The notes beneath the pieces are model-generated. The model saw nothing but the letters and a program-made list of their open reading frames with translations, did no database searches and was not told where the DNA came from. Below are positions 48,001 through 60,570 of a stretch of 64,000 nucleotides of DNA, in pieces (position 1 is the stretch's first letter; each line of letters opens with the position of its first letter). Source of the stretch: Sympetrum striolatum (Eukaryota > Arthropoda > Insecta > Odonata > Libellulidae); contig OX388347.1 in NCBI GenBank assembly GCA_947579665.1, positions 41,300,943 through 41,364,942 of the forward strand, in the 5' to 3' direction. The position numbers were made by a program, and so were the translations under genes.

Positions 48001-51000
48001 GGTTCAGATATGATCTTCTGTTATCTTGTAAATAACATAAAAAGTTTGTGTTTGTGCTAAAAATGCGATACCCAAAAGTTGCAAAGTTTTCAATATTTAA
48101 AAATAATTTAATGTATTCCCTATGCAGGTAATACATTACTTTTAATTTAACTAACTGTCCTTGGTTTGACCTTAGAAAAGGCAAAGTGATCTCATGAGAA
48201 TTACATGCAAGTTTTATATTATCTTTTGCAAAATTGAATTTCAAACAATTGTCTAATCAAATCAAGATTTTCCTCTAGCTTTGCTATTTCATCAAACTTT
48301 CCCTTTCATCATTGTTCCCTAGCTCTCTTTGTTTTCCTTCCAAGTTCATTATTTACTGCTATATACATTCTAAACCTATGCTCATTGTAGACCCTTTTTA
48401 ATTCTCCTCTTTCTTCCATTTTATTTAACACTTCTACTGTTATCCTCAGTCTCTTATTTCTGTTTTGCTTGAACCTCCCAATGGTTCTTTGAGCGCCAAC
48501 CCTGACATTAATTTTAATATTTTCTCCTCCATCTATGGTAAATTCCTCTGCCTTATTAGTATTCTTCAGCCTTGCTAAGATACTATTGAAACTCTCTACC
48601 AACTGGCTATAGTTTTAGACACAATAACAGCATGGAATAGATGAATTTTGTTCTTGAGTACTGGCATGAAATAGTTTGGAACTTTATCCAAAAAACAGCT
48701 TTTGAAATACTTTTGAAGCTTTACTAAATATTTTTAAGATGAAATTTTGTAAGAAAAACTTTTCCTCTTTTTTGCGATTTTCATTTTATTTTGATTGAAT
48801 TAAGTAACTTACAGTGTAAGATAATCAAAATGAAAAATGATATCTTAGAACTGTACTTGATATTACACTTTTAAATTTATCAGTTGATGGTTGAGGAGAA
48901 ACATAAGCATAATTTTTTTTCTGACCATATTGCTATCTAAAATCTTTTTCAAGGACTTTTATATGCACACACTTCAAGTTTGGATTCCTTTGAAACTTAA
49001 AGACACTATTTTATTACAGAATCACCTCTTTTAGACCTCTGCATGAAATGCTGCTGCTCCTCTGACATTGTCATCGCATCTAAGGCTGTTCGTGTGATGA
49101 CCAAAATTGTTTGCAAAAGGTAGGCAGCTTTTTTATTGGAGAACTAATCCGATTTTTAGCTTAACTGTTCAGTCATTATTTTCAAATTAACTAATTACTT
49201 TTCATTCATGGTTCACTCCTTTATCATAGCTAGTTCAGCTCAGGTTGCAATTTCTGTATATTGTTTATCTTTTTAGAAAAATTCCATATTATTTAAATAA
49301 TATGAAATAAAGACTGTTCTTGTTCCATCGGTATGCCTATTGTGTTGGGCTGCTTAAGAAACTCAGGTGGTACTGGAAGTTTTAGTTTACCTAAATTCAA
49401 ATTATTTTATATCAAAATTCTATTTGTGGAAAGGACTATCTGTACTAAAAGAGTGCCATTTTACTTTATATCACTTCTATGAATGGTAAAAGAAAGAAAT
49501 TAAGTTGGGAAATTTGTTAAGAAATTGCTACATTGAACTTATAAATAAGTCAAGTGTGGATGTGGTTTACCATTTTTACTTTGATACCTATATTTAGCAT
49601 TAGTTGTAATAGCTCAAAATATGAAAAGAGTTATGAATTTCTTTCCATGATAATCATATGAAATATATGCCCTCCTGTTCCTTAATCTCTCCTCCTCTTT
49701 CATAGTCATCAGGATGAGTGGATAATGAATCAAGCTGCTACTGTGGATAGAGTGGCTGATACAACTGAGTCACTATTCTTGTATATTGCTTGCCAAGAAG
49801 GTTGCAAAAATGTGGAAAGGAATAAGACTTACTTGAAGCAATCCTTGTATTGTCTTGTTTCTCTTGCTCGAGCCTATCGGAAATTGTGTCCCAGATTTGT
49901 TGAACTCATCGGTGGTCAATTGGAAATTTGTGAAGGTGAGAGTGCTGCTGATGGTTGTGTATTGAAAATTAGGTTTACGTTAAGTTAAATTTCAACATGG
50001 ATTTCTGTGTCCTTAAGGCATAAAATTTAACAATAAATATTTCAAAGATTACTGATGTCAGTACTATAACTCACTTTTTTGGGTTACCTTGGGTATAGAA
50101 ATCTTCTCATGAAATATATATTCTTTTCATTTAGTGATTTTAATATATACTTTTTATGATGGAACAATAATTTTAGTAACCAATTATTTGGTTTAAAACA
50201 TTCAGTAGGTTGTTGTTATATTTCTTACTCTTATTCATATTATTATTTCTTGCTAATTCTAATTCCTTTTAAGTTTACCTATAGAGTCACTATACTTATA
50301 CTGTACTATATAATTACTCTTGAGGTTAACCCTTATGTCACATAATTCAATGCTGGATTTGATGCAAATCAGTGTAGATAAATTTAGTGTGATGTATACA
50401 AGTAAAATATGAAATAATTTAGGTAGCCATAATGAAAAATGTCAAAAGGTTAACAAATATATAAAAAATAGCAAAGCCCAAGATGCTTTATTGATAAGTG
50501 ATGGTTCAATAGTGCATCCTCTAGTCGACTTTCATAAATGATTAAAACTAACCCTGTTTACTGGATTGGTTCGTAGTATTATTGAAGGTATTCTACGTAA
50601 TGCTGTATTTTCTAAAAACGTATGGTAACAATTCATCAATGCTGTTAAATTTCAGATAATTCTTGCATGCATGATATATAAAATAACTTATTTTATTACA
50701 GATCCTCTGGAAATAAAAATGATTTATCTGTAATGCGTATGCAGTAATTTTTAGTAAACTGCAAATCCTAGATTAATAATAACCAAATGGATGTATCAAA
50801 AAGACTATTTTCCATAATTTATTATTTTGTTGTAAAATTAAATTTAGTGGTAAATGTGGCTGTATCTCTTTGAAACATAAAAAATAACTTTTTTACCATG
50901 ACAAAAAAATTACTTTTCATTGGATTTCAGTTTCACTTTTTTCAGTCTAATATTGCAAAATTTCGTATGGATTTAAAAAGATGTGGTTATTATCTTTTAA

Positions 51001-54000
51001 TGAGTAGCGGATGCTATTGTCAATTTTTAAATCTCATTCAGGTTCAAATGCAGTGCAGTTCTGTGATGCTCTGGGTGCCATTGGAGGTTTTCAAGCTGGG
51101 GCGTTGATGCCACTTCTTCCTCTTCTTCTCGTGAAGCTGAGTACTGTTAATCATTCTCTCCTCAACATGCCACCTGCCATGAAACGACAACATTCAAATG
51201 CTGTGGTAAATTTTCTTCTTTTTTGGCCAAAGAAATATTTACCATATTTATTCTAAAATAATGTGTGTCCTTTTGGGTCCTTTTTTTGGCTCTAAAATCG
51301 GGGGGTGCATCTGAATCAATGGTGCATTAGATTGTAGTTCAATACTACTCATGTAGACGTCCTGTAGTAAAGGGTGTAGTAAAAATTTTGGGGTGTGGAT
51401 TACATTCAATGGAACGTTATTTTCTAGTAAATATGCTATTTAAATTCATATAATCGTCTATTGATTAGTATTTAATTCATGACTCAGTTGAGTATCGCTC
51501 TTTCATGGGTGTGCACAATTTGGTCATATTATTTGTAGTAATCAAAAGGCATAGGTTTAGCTTCTCTGGAGCAGTTAATGTTAAAAAAATAATAACTTAC
51601 AGTTATTCTTTATATCACCTCAGGAAATAATTGTAAGCCTCGTTCAGATGCATGGCATTATTGTGAGGCATTAGTATCAAAAAGCCTCTGTATTTATTAA
51701 TGCCCACAGCTGTCTTGATGATAATTTTTGTATGAAAGTGCATACCTACTGTATTTTTTCTTTAAGTTTGTTCTTGAAACTTGTATTTTTAACCTTTTGC
51801 ACTTGCTCTTCCTTTGAAATTTAGTTTTAACTATCAGTAGGTTTTGCGCTCATAAAAGGTCATTTACAGCAAAACAGAAAGATTTTTTATATTTTGTAAA
51901 ATTACATTTTTTGTCGTTTGATGCGAGGACAAGGATTAACCTTCATATTTTTATCTTTTGCAGACCATGCTGTGCACTTTAGTTTTTCAGACCATGGTTG
52001 GTTATGAATGGACAGATCAAGTGTCTCAAGTTGTGGAGACTGTTATAGAAAAGGCACCTTTGTGGGCGACTTATCGAATAGCAAGATCTGCTGCCAGGTA
52101 TGGAATCCTCTGTCATAGATTTATTAATGTTTTATTAAATACTGTAAGAATAAAAGGTATTAAGATTAGTTAGTAAATTTTTTGTTTTGAAGCTGTCACT
52201 TTTCTTAGTACAGTTGAGCTTACAAGTTAACCATCCTCTCCAAAACAGTAAATTTTGGTATAGTTACCAAAGAATTGATCTTCAAGTTAATTACACTTTT
52301 GTATGTTTTTATATCATAACATTTTTTTTGCATCCCTTACTAACTTTTTTAATTCCATCAAAACATTTCTTGGGTTGTCTTTCAACCATTGCCAATCAAC
52401 TTTGTAGCAACATGTTTGTTGATAAATTGGTTCAATAGTCAGAGGGTATGCTCATTGAATAATAATTTATCCATAGGTCAATTGTTAGTGTTAGTTACAG
52501 AAAAAGTGCAACATGGATAACATGAGAGCCTTATTACATGCATGCCATCTCTTGTTCGTTGATGGATTTACATGAAATTGATGACACTTCTGTAACAATA
52601 AATAATTTTCTTTTTAAGTTTTAATCTCTGCAACAGGTGTCATATTTTGGCTTCTTCTATAAAATGAAGTTGACGATTTGCATAATACTATTATTTATTG
52701 TCTTAATTATATCTTAGTGATTGTATTTTCCTGATAATATTTCATTGATTGTGTTTTCTTAATTTTATTTTATTGATTGTATTTGCTTGATTATATTTCT
52801 TATTGTATTAGTATTTTATAACTCTGTAAATATTTTTATTGTAAACTGTTAATTGGATAGCCCCCGTAATAAACATATTATTATTATTATCTTCTTTTAG
52901 GTATGGGCATCACCGATTGGGATCCCTTGCCCTTTCACGCTTAGTTGAGCAAGTCTCTTCAGAACATTTTCATTTCTGGCTTGTAGCTCTACAAGAAATG
53001 ACTACAGCAGAATCCATATTGTCATCAACGTATCCTGTGCCCTCAGAAGATGCAAGTCCACCAACCTTACTCACTAGACTGTCTTATGCAGTTGCTCACT
53101 ATGCTAGAGCTGTCGGAGCTCTTAAGGTTTGAGAAATCTAGAAAAAATAATATTAATACTTAATAATTAGCTGAAAACATTTTACTAGTATTTGTCCAAA
53201 CATTGGTGTTATACTTGAAGCAGCAGAGTGAATGAAACATTTTTTTAATACCCAAACCAAAATTACTACAGATATTATATGTACAGTAAAACCTGTTTTT
53301 AAGAAAGAAACCTGCCTACATCGAGAGCATTAATAATATCACAGCATATACACAAGTTGTTTCTCAAGAAAAGCCTTCTGTAAGGTGTAGCCTGCATAAT
53401 GCAGAGAGAAATCTATATTCCTTCCATCTTGGTAATGAAAAACTAGTATTAGAAACTGTGAAAGGTGGGAGAAAACTTTCTTTGTTTCAAAAATATTATT
53501 TGGATAGTTTTTGCTTGAAGTCTCCATATGAGCTTATCTCATCTCTATTTTAAAGTAAAGTAATTTTATTTGGTTTGTCTCAGTATATCTGTTTATGAAT
53601 GAAAAATATATCAGTCTTTAGATTTTTATAAACAAGATAAGTGTAAATAGATTATAAGTTTAAAGGATCTGAAGTACAAAGGTTTGCTTAATTGACTGGC
53701 GAGCCAATGGCCTTTGACTTAAGTTGAGTATCTTTTGATTAGATTTACAGAGGATTAATGATCAGCATAATATGAATGTTTATGTTACTCATATAAAACA
53801 ATAGGCTTTTGTTTTCTAATTGTATGTATCACATGTGAATGTTTTTTGGATATGATTTATTTATATTAATTCCAAGTAGAATTGAGCAAATTTGAGTATT
53901 CTGGGTTGATTCCAGAATTCAAAAAGCTTAACAGTAATTAAAGACAGTTCTTGATTTATCGATGTGGACTATTCCTAGATTATCTGGGTAACTGGAATTT

Positions 54001-57000
54001 TATTTATGTCAAACGTTGATCGTGGTTTTTAGTTACAAAATTTTGGTGGTATGATTTTTTAAAATAATTTACCATGAATATCCATTGAAGCGTAAAATTC
54101 TAATCATTCGGAAGTTACTCTAAAAGGAGAATTTACCAATTTCTGTCATTATATTCCCGAAGTAATTGTAGGACAATGTGTGAGTTTTACAGTCTGTATG
54201 TTTTGCAGCCATACCTTATAATATTAATGGTATATTTTCTATATATGTTACATCATATTCCTTAAATATGATTCATTTTTAAGCACATGAAATAATTGTA
54301 GAAAATATTCTAGGCTGCCAGCACCCCTGCTCATGGGCTTCAGTTCCAATTAGAATGGGCTAGGGCAAGAGGTGAATTCCTGCAAGCAGCAAGTCAGCTC
54401 ATCCTTGCTGCAAATTCTTTATGCTTTGCACCCCCTCCAGCAATAGCTGCCACTTTAGCTCATACATCTAGAGATGAGCTTCTACGTTGTGGCCATGCTA
54501 CCTTCCAGGTTGGTCAGTTATGATTGTTTTTTAATGACATGTCCTGCCCACTATTAAAACTATTAAATTGTTCAATAAAGGGCATTAATTTGATTTTGAT
54601 CAGATTTCATAAATGTATATATGTGTAAGTTTAAATTGAATGATGTTTGCTAGATCTATGTTTTTCCCATTAAGGTTAAAAGCACATAACATGTTAATCT
54701 TAACAGCCACCATGACTTCAAGGCACAGGGGTAGCATATCCTATCTCCCTCTAGCGACCAAAAGTGAAGCCGGGGGTAAAGCGGCAAATTGCGCTTTTCG
54801 CCATGCTGGTGAGAACTTTTCGTACCTCCCTATACTAATACATTGTTTTTTCGTGATTTTGCGGCTTTGATACAGAGTTATCAAGGTTTGATCGAGTAAT
54901 TCGAAAGTTTTGGTACACAAAATGTTGTTTGAGCAATGCGTAACACGAAGCAATTTTGTTATTTTCGCGTTTCTAAAGGTTTAATAGGTAAATAAGTAGG
55001 GGCTTGTTTCTGCCTTCAATATGACCAATTGCAGTGCATTTGGCTGTAAGAACAGATTCGTCATTTTGACAACTTTTACTGCATTGAGCCCCAATTATGA
55101 ATTAGAACAAACATTTGCACAAGCGGAAAATCTCTAATTACCCTGATAAGGTATTAAAATGTATGATAGAGTAGCTTTATCTCATTGCGGTAAACGATTA
55201 TTAAGGAATTTTTATGCCATACTTGGTATTGATCGATTAAAAACTAAGTCGGATTAATGCATTATAATATACATAAAATTAACATTATAATAATCAACGA
55301 GGTTTTAATACAGTTTTCGGAAGGTTGGCAGATGATTCGTTTTTTATATCGCTCTAGCAGACGACACCGGCATCCGAGAAGTTTACATTGCAGGCATGTT
55401 TTATTTTCCATGATGAAAAGAATCTAGAGGACTTTGAGAAAAAAATCGAACATGATCGTTAAGTAAAAGGTACATTTAAACCATCTGTGTCCATGTCATA
55501 GGATAGACAAGCCCCTGAGTCCCGTATGAGAGGAAAATAAAACCCCAAAAATACATGTAGTTAAAGGGGAGCTGGCGAAAAGTTCTCACCAGTGCTCTGC
55601 GGGTTGCGTTTTTTTGGCTTCACTTTCCCGACGTTAGACTCGCCCTGTGCTTCAAGGCATATTTACAATTCCCTTGTAAGATTATTTATTCTTCAATTTA
55701 CTCCTAATTTTCAATTGTATTCTGCAGCAGACGATGAAGTAAAGGGAAAAATATCTTTTGCTTCTTGGACCAATTTGCTGAATTATGCCAGCATTGAGTG
55801 GGTTAATATCAGTATCTCCTTTGGATTTTTTTTACTATATCTAATATCGTCATACTTTTTAATTTTAGCTGAGAAAATGTGCCAAAGAATTTCGGGCCTG
55901 TGGTGATCTCTACTGGAAGCTTTATCAGTCAGCTTTTGATGCTGATCCCAGCTCATTGGCAAACATACAAATGTATCCTTTCAAAATTGTTTGTGTGTGT
56001 TATTTTAATTATTATAAGTGCAAGGTAAGGGATAGGCTTGGGTCCCCAAACGTAGCTTAGGAGAGTGGGGTCCCCCTGCAAACAACTTCCCCCACCATCC
56101 TTCATCGAGCTAGACCTTGGTCATATTCATTGCTCCCTTCATCAGGTGACAACATAACTATCCTCTGATCACGGTAAGGTTAAAAGTGTATTTATTTTGC
56201 CCATTTAGAGCACCATTCAATAATGTTTATGGATCCATAGGTAGAGATAGGACTTGCTTTGGTAAGCTCACTTCCACTCAATTCTCACATGAGACACACT
56301 CTCTTTGTAAGTGTTTGAGTTTATCCCTGTGTGTCTGGCATTGTTGATCTTGCCTCAAAAGAATGCGTCGAGTTGCCTCAGGATCACTTCCTTTGCCAGT
56401 GAGATTAAGAAGTTAGATATTGTCAAGTCCCATATTGCCCTTCTCCTTTCCAGTCCTCCATAAATATTTCTTACATAAATAACTCCCCTATTAGTTGGTC
56501 AGCTCCTAGGCAACAAGGTGCCATGCAGTGCCCACACAACAGGCAGTAATCATTGTCATGCAGCCTGGTCTTTTTGAATTGAATTGAATTGAATTTGTAT
56601 TTTATATAGATATATTTGGAGAAGTAGCTATTTATAATAAATGTTTGAACAGTTTATTTATAAATATATTTACTAAGTTTCTCATTGCTGTTTGTTATTA
56701 TTGTTAGCTATGTCTAAGTTAGATGTAATAAAACAGTACTTCCGGTATTATATAGATATATCCTTAGAAGTAGCTATATATAATTGATAAGGAACTTCTT
56801 ATTATTATTTTGCTTATTATTATGATAATTTTCTTATAGCTCCCAGACTTCAGATGGCATCTAGAAGTTTTACTTTCATCAGAGTGACTTTGATCTCCTT
56901 TACTTAACCTTTGTTGCTTTAGCCTTTACCTTTTTTATTCATGTATTGGCTCCTCTATTATAAGAGTATTTTTCTTAATATTTGATTATTTTAGATTGCA

Positions 57001-57856
57001 ACAGATGTGCGTTCTCATGGCTACAAGCATCGAAAGGGTTTCTTTGAACAATTCACAATCAGAAACTGTTCTTGATCTAAGGTCAGTGATAGCTTGTAAC
57101 ATCATATCTTCCATGAAAAGTTTTGCAAATAATCCAGTATCATCGCTATTAAGTATTTTTTTGTGTTTAGTCTTAAAATTTCTTTATGGTTTTCTTTTAG
57201 TTCGCAGCATTGTAACTTGGAAACTCAACATCTGCTAAATAGCATTCAAGAAGCAAGTGCTATAGGACGACAAATTTTTGGGGTTGACCGAGAGCCAAAA
57301 CCGATCACTCATTTGGTGAGAATACCTGTGAAAAAAATAACTCAGATTGTTGTATTTATGAATTTCAAATATTTTGCTTGAAAATAAGCATTAATCTTTA
57401 GAAAGCACTTTCATTTCAAATTTCTTGTAGTAAAACAGTAAATTATTTTATGATTGAAATAACTGAATTTCACCTTCCCTGTTTAGTAGAGTTGATCATC
57501 ATTATCAAAGCTTCCTGATAAAAATATATTAGCCTGCAATTTGAAAGTAAATATATCATGCCTTGTTCTTAATTACCAATGACTATTGTTTAGTTTATTT
57601 GTTGTTTCTTCAAGTCAACTCTGTATAATGTATTTGGGACCAATGAGAATACATTTCCTTTATAGATATATTTAATTTAATTTTTGATTTAATTTTATGG
57701 CCTTGAAACTGTATTTGTGAATATTAAAGTTAAATGTAAATTGTTACTCCTTTTCAGTATGTGGAGGGATTGGTGAAGCAGATGGTTGTCTTAACAGACT
57801 CAGCCCTGTGTTTCCCTAGGTTTTTCTTTCAAGTGTTACAATCAACAAGTGTGAAG
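42080..57856 (+). CDS. INTS7: Integrator complex subunit 7, N-terminal 839 residues
   Basis: Seventeen exons with GT/AG borders and consistent phases: 42080-42170, 42250-42379, 42527-42650, 42737-42897, 43587-43716, 44141-44257, 47622-47931, 49020-49119, 49706-49935, 51042-51205, 51964-52097, 52901-53126, 54314-54508, 55869-55972, 56995-57081, 57201-57315 and 57758-57856. The product matches Integrator subunit 7 from the start: DANSALTELDKGLRSG, VRFPRLFEKYPFPILINSS, KLADVFRVG, QQSEKHLDKILNVDEF, SVIHSNDPVARAL, NKISDMIQGL and LIPVLQHMHHD. INTS7 is an alpha-helical solenoid protein in the backbone of the nuclear Integrator complex, which cleaves snRNA and paused nascent transcripts. The start ATG begins a sequence collinear with the vertebrate N-terminus. 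Human INTS7 has 962 residues, so about 120 C-terminal residues are missing; exon 17 ends in phase 0 with a good donor, and further exons must lie past the repeat array. The exons look intact. Confidence 0.93.
45165..45418 (+). repeat. LINE 3' end in INTS7 intron 6
   Basis: A short frame reads REIDARTNRFRDSFFPRTIR, typical of the C-terminal end of ORF2 in CR1/Jockey-like LINEs, then stops. It is followed by 'ccacacgccgaaaggcgact' (a small hairpin) and the tail 'tgtagatgtagatt'. Only the last part of the element is present. Confidence 0.7.
45695..45790. repeat. MITE-like 'ataagttgacccct' repeat, first piece
   Basis: Shares 'cgtataagt.ga' and 'gg.ttttagcc' words with 47415-47510. The two pieces may be one element split by the Helitron between them, or two copies in the same orientation. 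Confidence 0.45.
46300..46800 (-). pseudogene. Helitron Rep/helicase relic (C-terminal helicase)
   Basis: On the - strand near 46730-46560, in two frames: AITTNKSQGQIFDHVGV, then VIPHKVFCHGQLYMAVSRT. These are the last conserved helicase blocks of Helitron transposases (family form 'MTINKSQGQT...GV...VFSHGQLYVALSR'). Upstream on the same strand GSSFKFLYHEQFWHPF also fits. A frameshift and a stop after SRT show decay. A CTAG at 46309-46312 on the 3' side might be the Helitron 3' end, but no clear terminal hairpin is seen. Confidence 0.65.
47400..47515. repeat. MITE-like 'ataagtcgactcct' repeat, second piece
   Basis: See 45695-45790. Ends with 'catatacggtatttg', a common end of such repeats. 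Lies about 110 bp before INTS7 exon 7. Confidence 0.45.
48309..48620 (-). pseudogene. Non-LTR retrotransposon ORF2 fragment in INTS7 intron 7
   Basis: A 97-codon open stretch on the - strand, highly charged (RFKQNRNKRLRITVEVLNKM). It ends with AVNNELGRKTKRAREQ, like the 'LNNExRRxTxxAKExW' segment between endonuclease and reverse transcriptase in LINE proteins. No further domain follows, and reading continues without an ATG upstream to about 48620. Assignment is by motif only. Confidence 0.45.
51236..51430. repeat. MITE-like repeat, copy in INTS7 intron 10
   Basis: 'ccttttgggtcct' followed by 'ggctctaaaatcggggg' and 'tgcat' words, shared in the same order with 58985-59090. No coding content. 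Ends are not defined. Confidence 0.5.
52640..52896 (+). repeat. Probable LINE tail against INTS7 exon 12
   Basis: Includes short tandem-like words 'attgattgtatt' (52690-52790), then 'gtaataaacat' and a (TTA)n run at 52876-52890, which resembles the 3' end of a LINE. It ends within 10 bp of the exon 12 acceptor, so the pyrimidine tract of that splice site seems to have come from or right next to the inserted tail. Confidence 0.45.
54724..55649 (+). mobile_element. P-like (THAP) transposon derivative in INTS7 intron 13
   Basis: The ends are inverted: left CACAGGGGTAG, right read inward CACAGGGCGAG, with a second inverted match farther in ('aagtgaagcc' at both sides and 'ggtgagaacttttcg' at about 54808 and, inverted, 55577). 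An exact 8-bp duplication CTTCAAGG (54716-54723 and 55650-55657) flanks it. The P superfamily makes 8-bp duplications, and the interior contains a THAP-domain start (next entry). At 926 bp it is non-autonomous. Confidence 0.8.
55021..55137 (+). pseudogene. THAP zinc-finger start, remnant of P-like transposase
   Basis: ATG begins MTNCSAFGCKNRF, i.e. MxxCxxxxCxNR, the opening of the THAP (C2CH) DNA-binding domain used by P-element transposases. The rest of the domain (the FHxFP and later C/H residues) is not present and the frame stops after 38 codons, so only the first zinc ligand pair survives. Confidence 0.65.
56030..56830. repeat. Unidentified repeats in INTS7 intron 14
   Basis: 56035-56560 is richer in G/C than its surroundings ('agagtggggtccccctgc') and looks like inserted DNA. 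A (TTGAA)n microsatellite lies at 56575-56594. A 'tatagatatat...gaagtagctat' word pair occurs twice (about 56606 and 56749). No protein similarity seen. Confidence 0.4.
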
Positions 57857-59400
57857 GTAGGTTCAAAGATTGCAGTGCAGTAAATTTGTTGCATGAACAA
57901 AAGTGTTTTTTGATTCTTCATTTGATGCAGTCTCTTGTATTCTTTAAATGGCCTGTTTTTCTGTTTTAGAGTCACAAATGAATCATTTAGTATATTGATA
58001 TTATTCCTAGCTTTATGCTTTGATTTTGGAAAATTGTTGAGAATTTAGTTAATTTATAAGATAACTCTTTGTTTTTTTTTTCTCTGAGGGATTGCTTTTC
58101 TACATTCTTATTTGATCCTGGTTTGACTTTTGCTGATGAGCACAAGTTGTATATATTGGAGCTGTTCATGATGATTGTTAGTTTGTAATCATTTTGAATA
58201 TTAATGTTTCTTATAAATACAAGTTAAAGTTACTCAGCTCTTAAAATATTTGAGATTGAAAATTTTTCGTCTTGATGGTCATTAGAAACTTGCATAGTTT
58301 TTAAATATCTTTCATGTTCTTATCTATGTATTGATTTACTAATTGTGGATTTTCCTTGAAAAGTATATATGATCAAAGTATCATAAGTTTATATTACTTT
58401 TCCTTGTATTCCTTCCCTCGAGTTCTTAACTTTAGAACTGCATTTCCTAACCCATGACTCCATTAAGGAATACAGAATAAATTTAAGTGGTCAAGATGGA
58501 GTGAGAAATAGTGGCTTGACATAATGACTTTGATTTTACTCAAATTTTATGCAATGTATATGTAATGCTATGACATTAGTGTCTTAAATATGAGGTTCAC
58601 AAGCAACTGTCATCTGTAACTTTTGGGTCTAGTGTAAAGAAGGGCTAAGAGACTGGTATTCTGAAGGTATCTGTGCAATGTTCAGCTCACCACATTTTAT
58701 TCTGAGCTTTGAATCTCTTTTTTCTCAAATATCTCATTTTTTTCTTGTATCAAATTTGGGTTTATTTTCCATCTTAGATGCATGAAGTACATTTAAAATT
58801 TAATCTTGGGTTGATAGATTTGAAGGAATTCTAGTAGTTAAAGTTTTCATGGAATTTGATAATGGAATTGACGTTAAAAAACTTTTTATTATCTTTACTC
58901 GTAGTATTAACTTTTGTAAGGTTTTTCTTGTGATCTCCAAGTTTTCTTAAGGTGTAAAAATTTAGACTTAGGAATCCACTTTGATTTACTGTATTTAATC
59001 GAAAATAACGTGCACCCTTTTGGGTCCTGTTTCAGCTAAAAAATTAAGGTGCAAGTTAGAATCGACAGCTCACTTGATTTGGGCACAATACTACTATTGC
59101 ACATGTCCCATATATCCAGATCCTTGGCTCACCCTGGTTTCATTTAACTCGTCAAACGTTCTGCCAATGAGCTAGCAATTTTTTGACTGTAAGAACCTCC
59201 ACAGGCTACAGATTCAAATGTCTGCCAATAGTTTTTAATTGAAAATGGAAACTAGCCCATCAAACTTAAATCATCAAAATAACCTTTTTTAAATTGGTTA
59301 ATTTGCACACTCATGTAGGACTTTCAGCATGGACCACTAAAAGTATTTTGTATGTAGTGTATGCACATATAAATATACATAAATGTCACTGTATACAAGT
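57857..59400. other. INTS7 intron 17, no further exon found
   Basis: Read in all + frames for the missing C-terminal exons; none was recognised. Holds the second copy of the 'ccttttgggtcct' MITE-like repeat (58985-59090). The intron presumably continues through the array and past the window end. Confidence 0.5.
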
Positions 59401-60515
59401 ACGAGTAAAATGTTGCTTGCATACTGCAAGCAGATCGACAACACTATTTTCATGTCGGCATCATATCGGGACGGCCATCGAAAGAAAAAAATGGATTGAA
59501 ATTTTTCTTAAAATTCCCCGAAATTCCATCGTCTGGCATCGAACCCGGGTCTTTCTGGTGATACTCACTAAGCAGAACAATAGAAGATCACCATCTCTAA
59601 CTATGTGTGAAAATTCAAGCAGAAATATTAGCTAAAGCTGCCTCAAAAGACGTTCTAAGTTTCACGAATTTAAATGGCTCTCTGGATTCGAACCAAGGAC
59701 GATCTTGGAAATCTAAAATATGTTTCAGAATTTTATTTATGATGTCTATCTATATGCCGAATTTCAAGTTTCCATATTATTGGCAAAGGTTTCAAAATAA
59801 TTCCTAAAAATCGGATCAACTTCTGATTGCAGAGACACCTGGTGTCGAACCCAGGACACAATGATAGCTGTGAATGCACTGTTTGATTTGTATGGACTTG
59901 ATCTTTATTTATGCAAAGTTTGAAGTCGATATCGTGCCGGGAAGCACCTAAAATTTGTTTCCGTTATCTCCGTAAGAAACGCATTGAGGAATGTAAATGT
60001 CCCTCTGGGATCGAACCAAGGATCATCAGCGAATATGTAAAATTGGATTATGATATATTTTTATGGTATCTAGCCTCATACCGAATTTCAAGTTTCTATG
60101 CCATCGGAAAAGGGTTCAAAAAAAATCTTAAAAATCGCCACAATGCATTTTAAACGGCCGATTTTGCCCCGACCTAGCATCGAACCAAGGATAATATTCG
60201 TAGATGTCTTTATGGTTTTCTTTAGATATGCACGGCATCTAGCGGTCCCTTGAATTTCAAATCTCTCCTTTTCCGGGAAGTGCCTCAAAAAAATTTTCGA
60301 AAATCCCCGCCATGTATCCTTATGGAGAAAATCGGGACTTTGGGGCCTTCTGGAATCGAACCCATGAAACCGAGGTTCAATGTCGGCTTTTTCCTGGAGG
60401 TTACACGTCATGGCCATAACGTCGTAAAAATTTCAAGTCGTTGGCACTTGTGGAACATGGTTAGAATTTTGATCCCCTATATCTATTATATATAGATGCT
60501 TCTCCGGATTCATTC
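59401..60515 (+). repeat. T-arm-unit element, array copy 1
   Basis: Six T-arm-like motifs (complement orientation 'tcgaacc') near 59539, 59687, 59847, 60011, 60181 and 60357. Ends with a doubled boundary module (about 60496 and 60532). Confidence 0.75.
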
Positions 60516-60570
60516 ATATCTATTATATATAGATGCTTCTCCGGATTCATTCATGTATCCATATATATAT

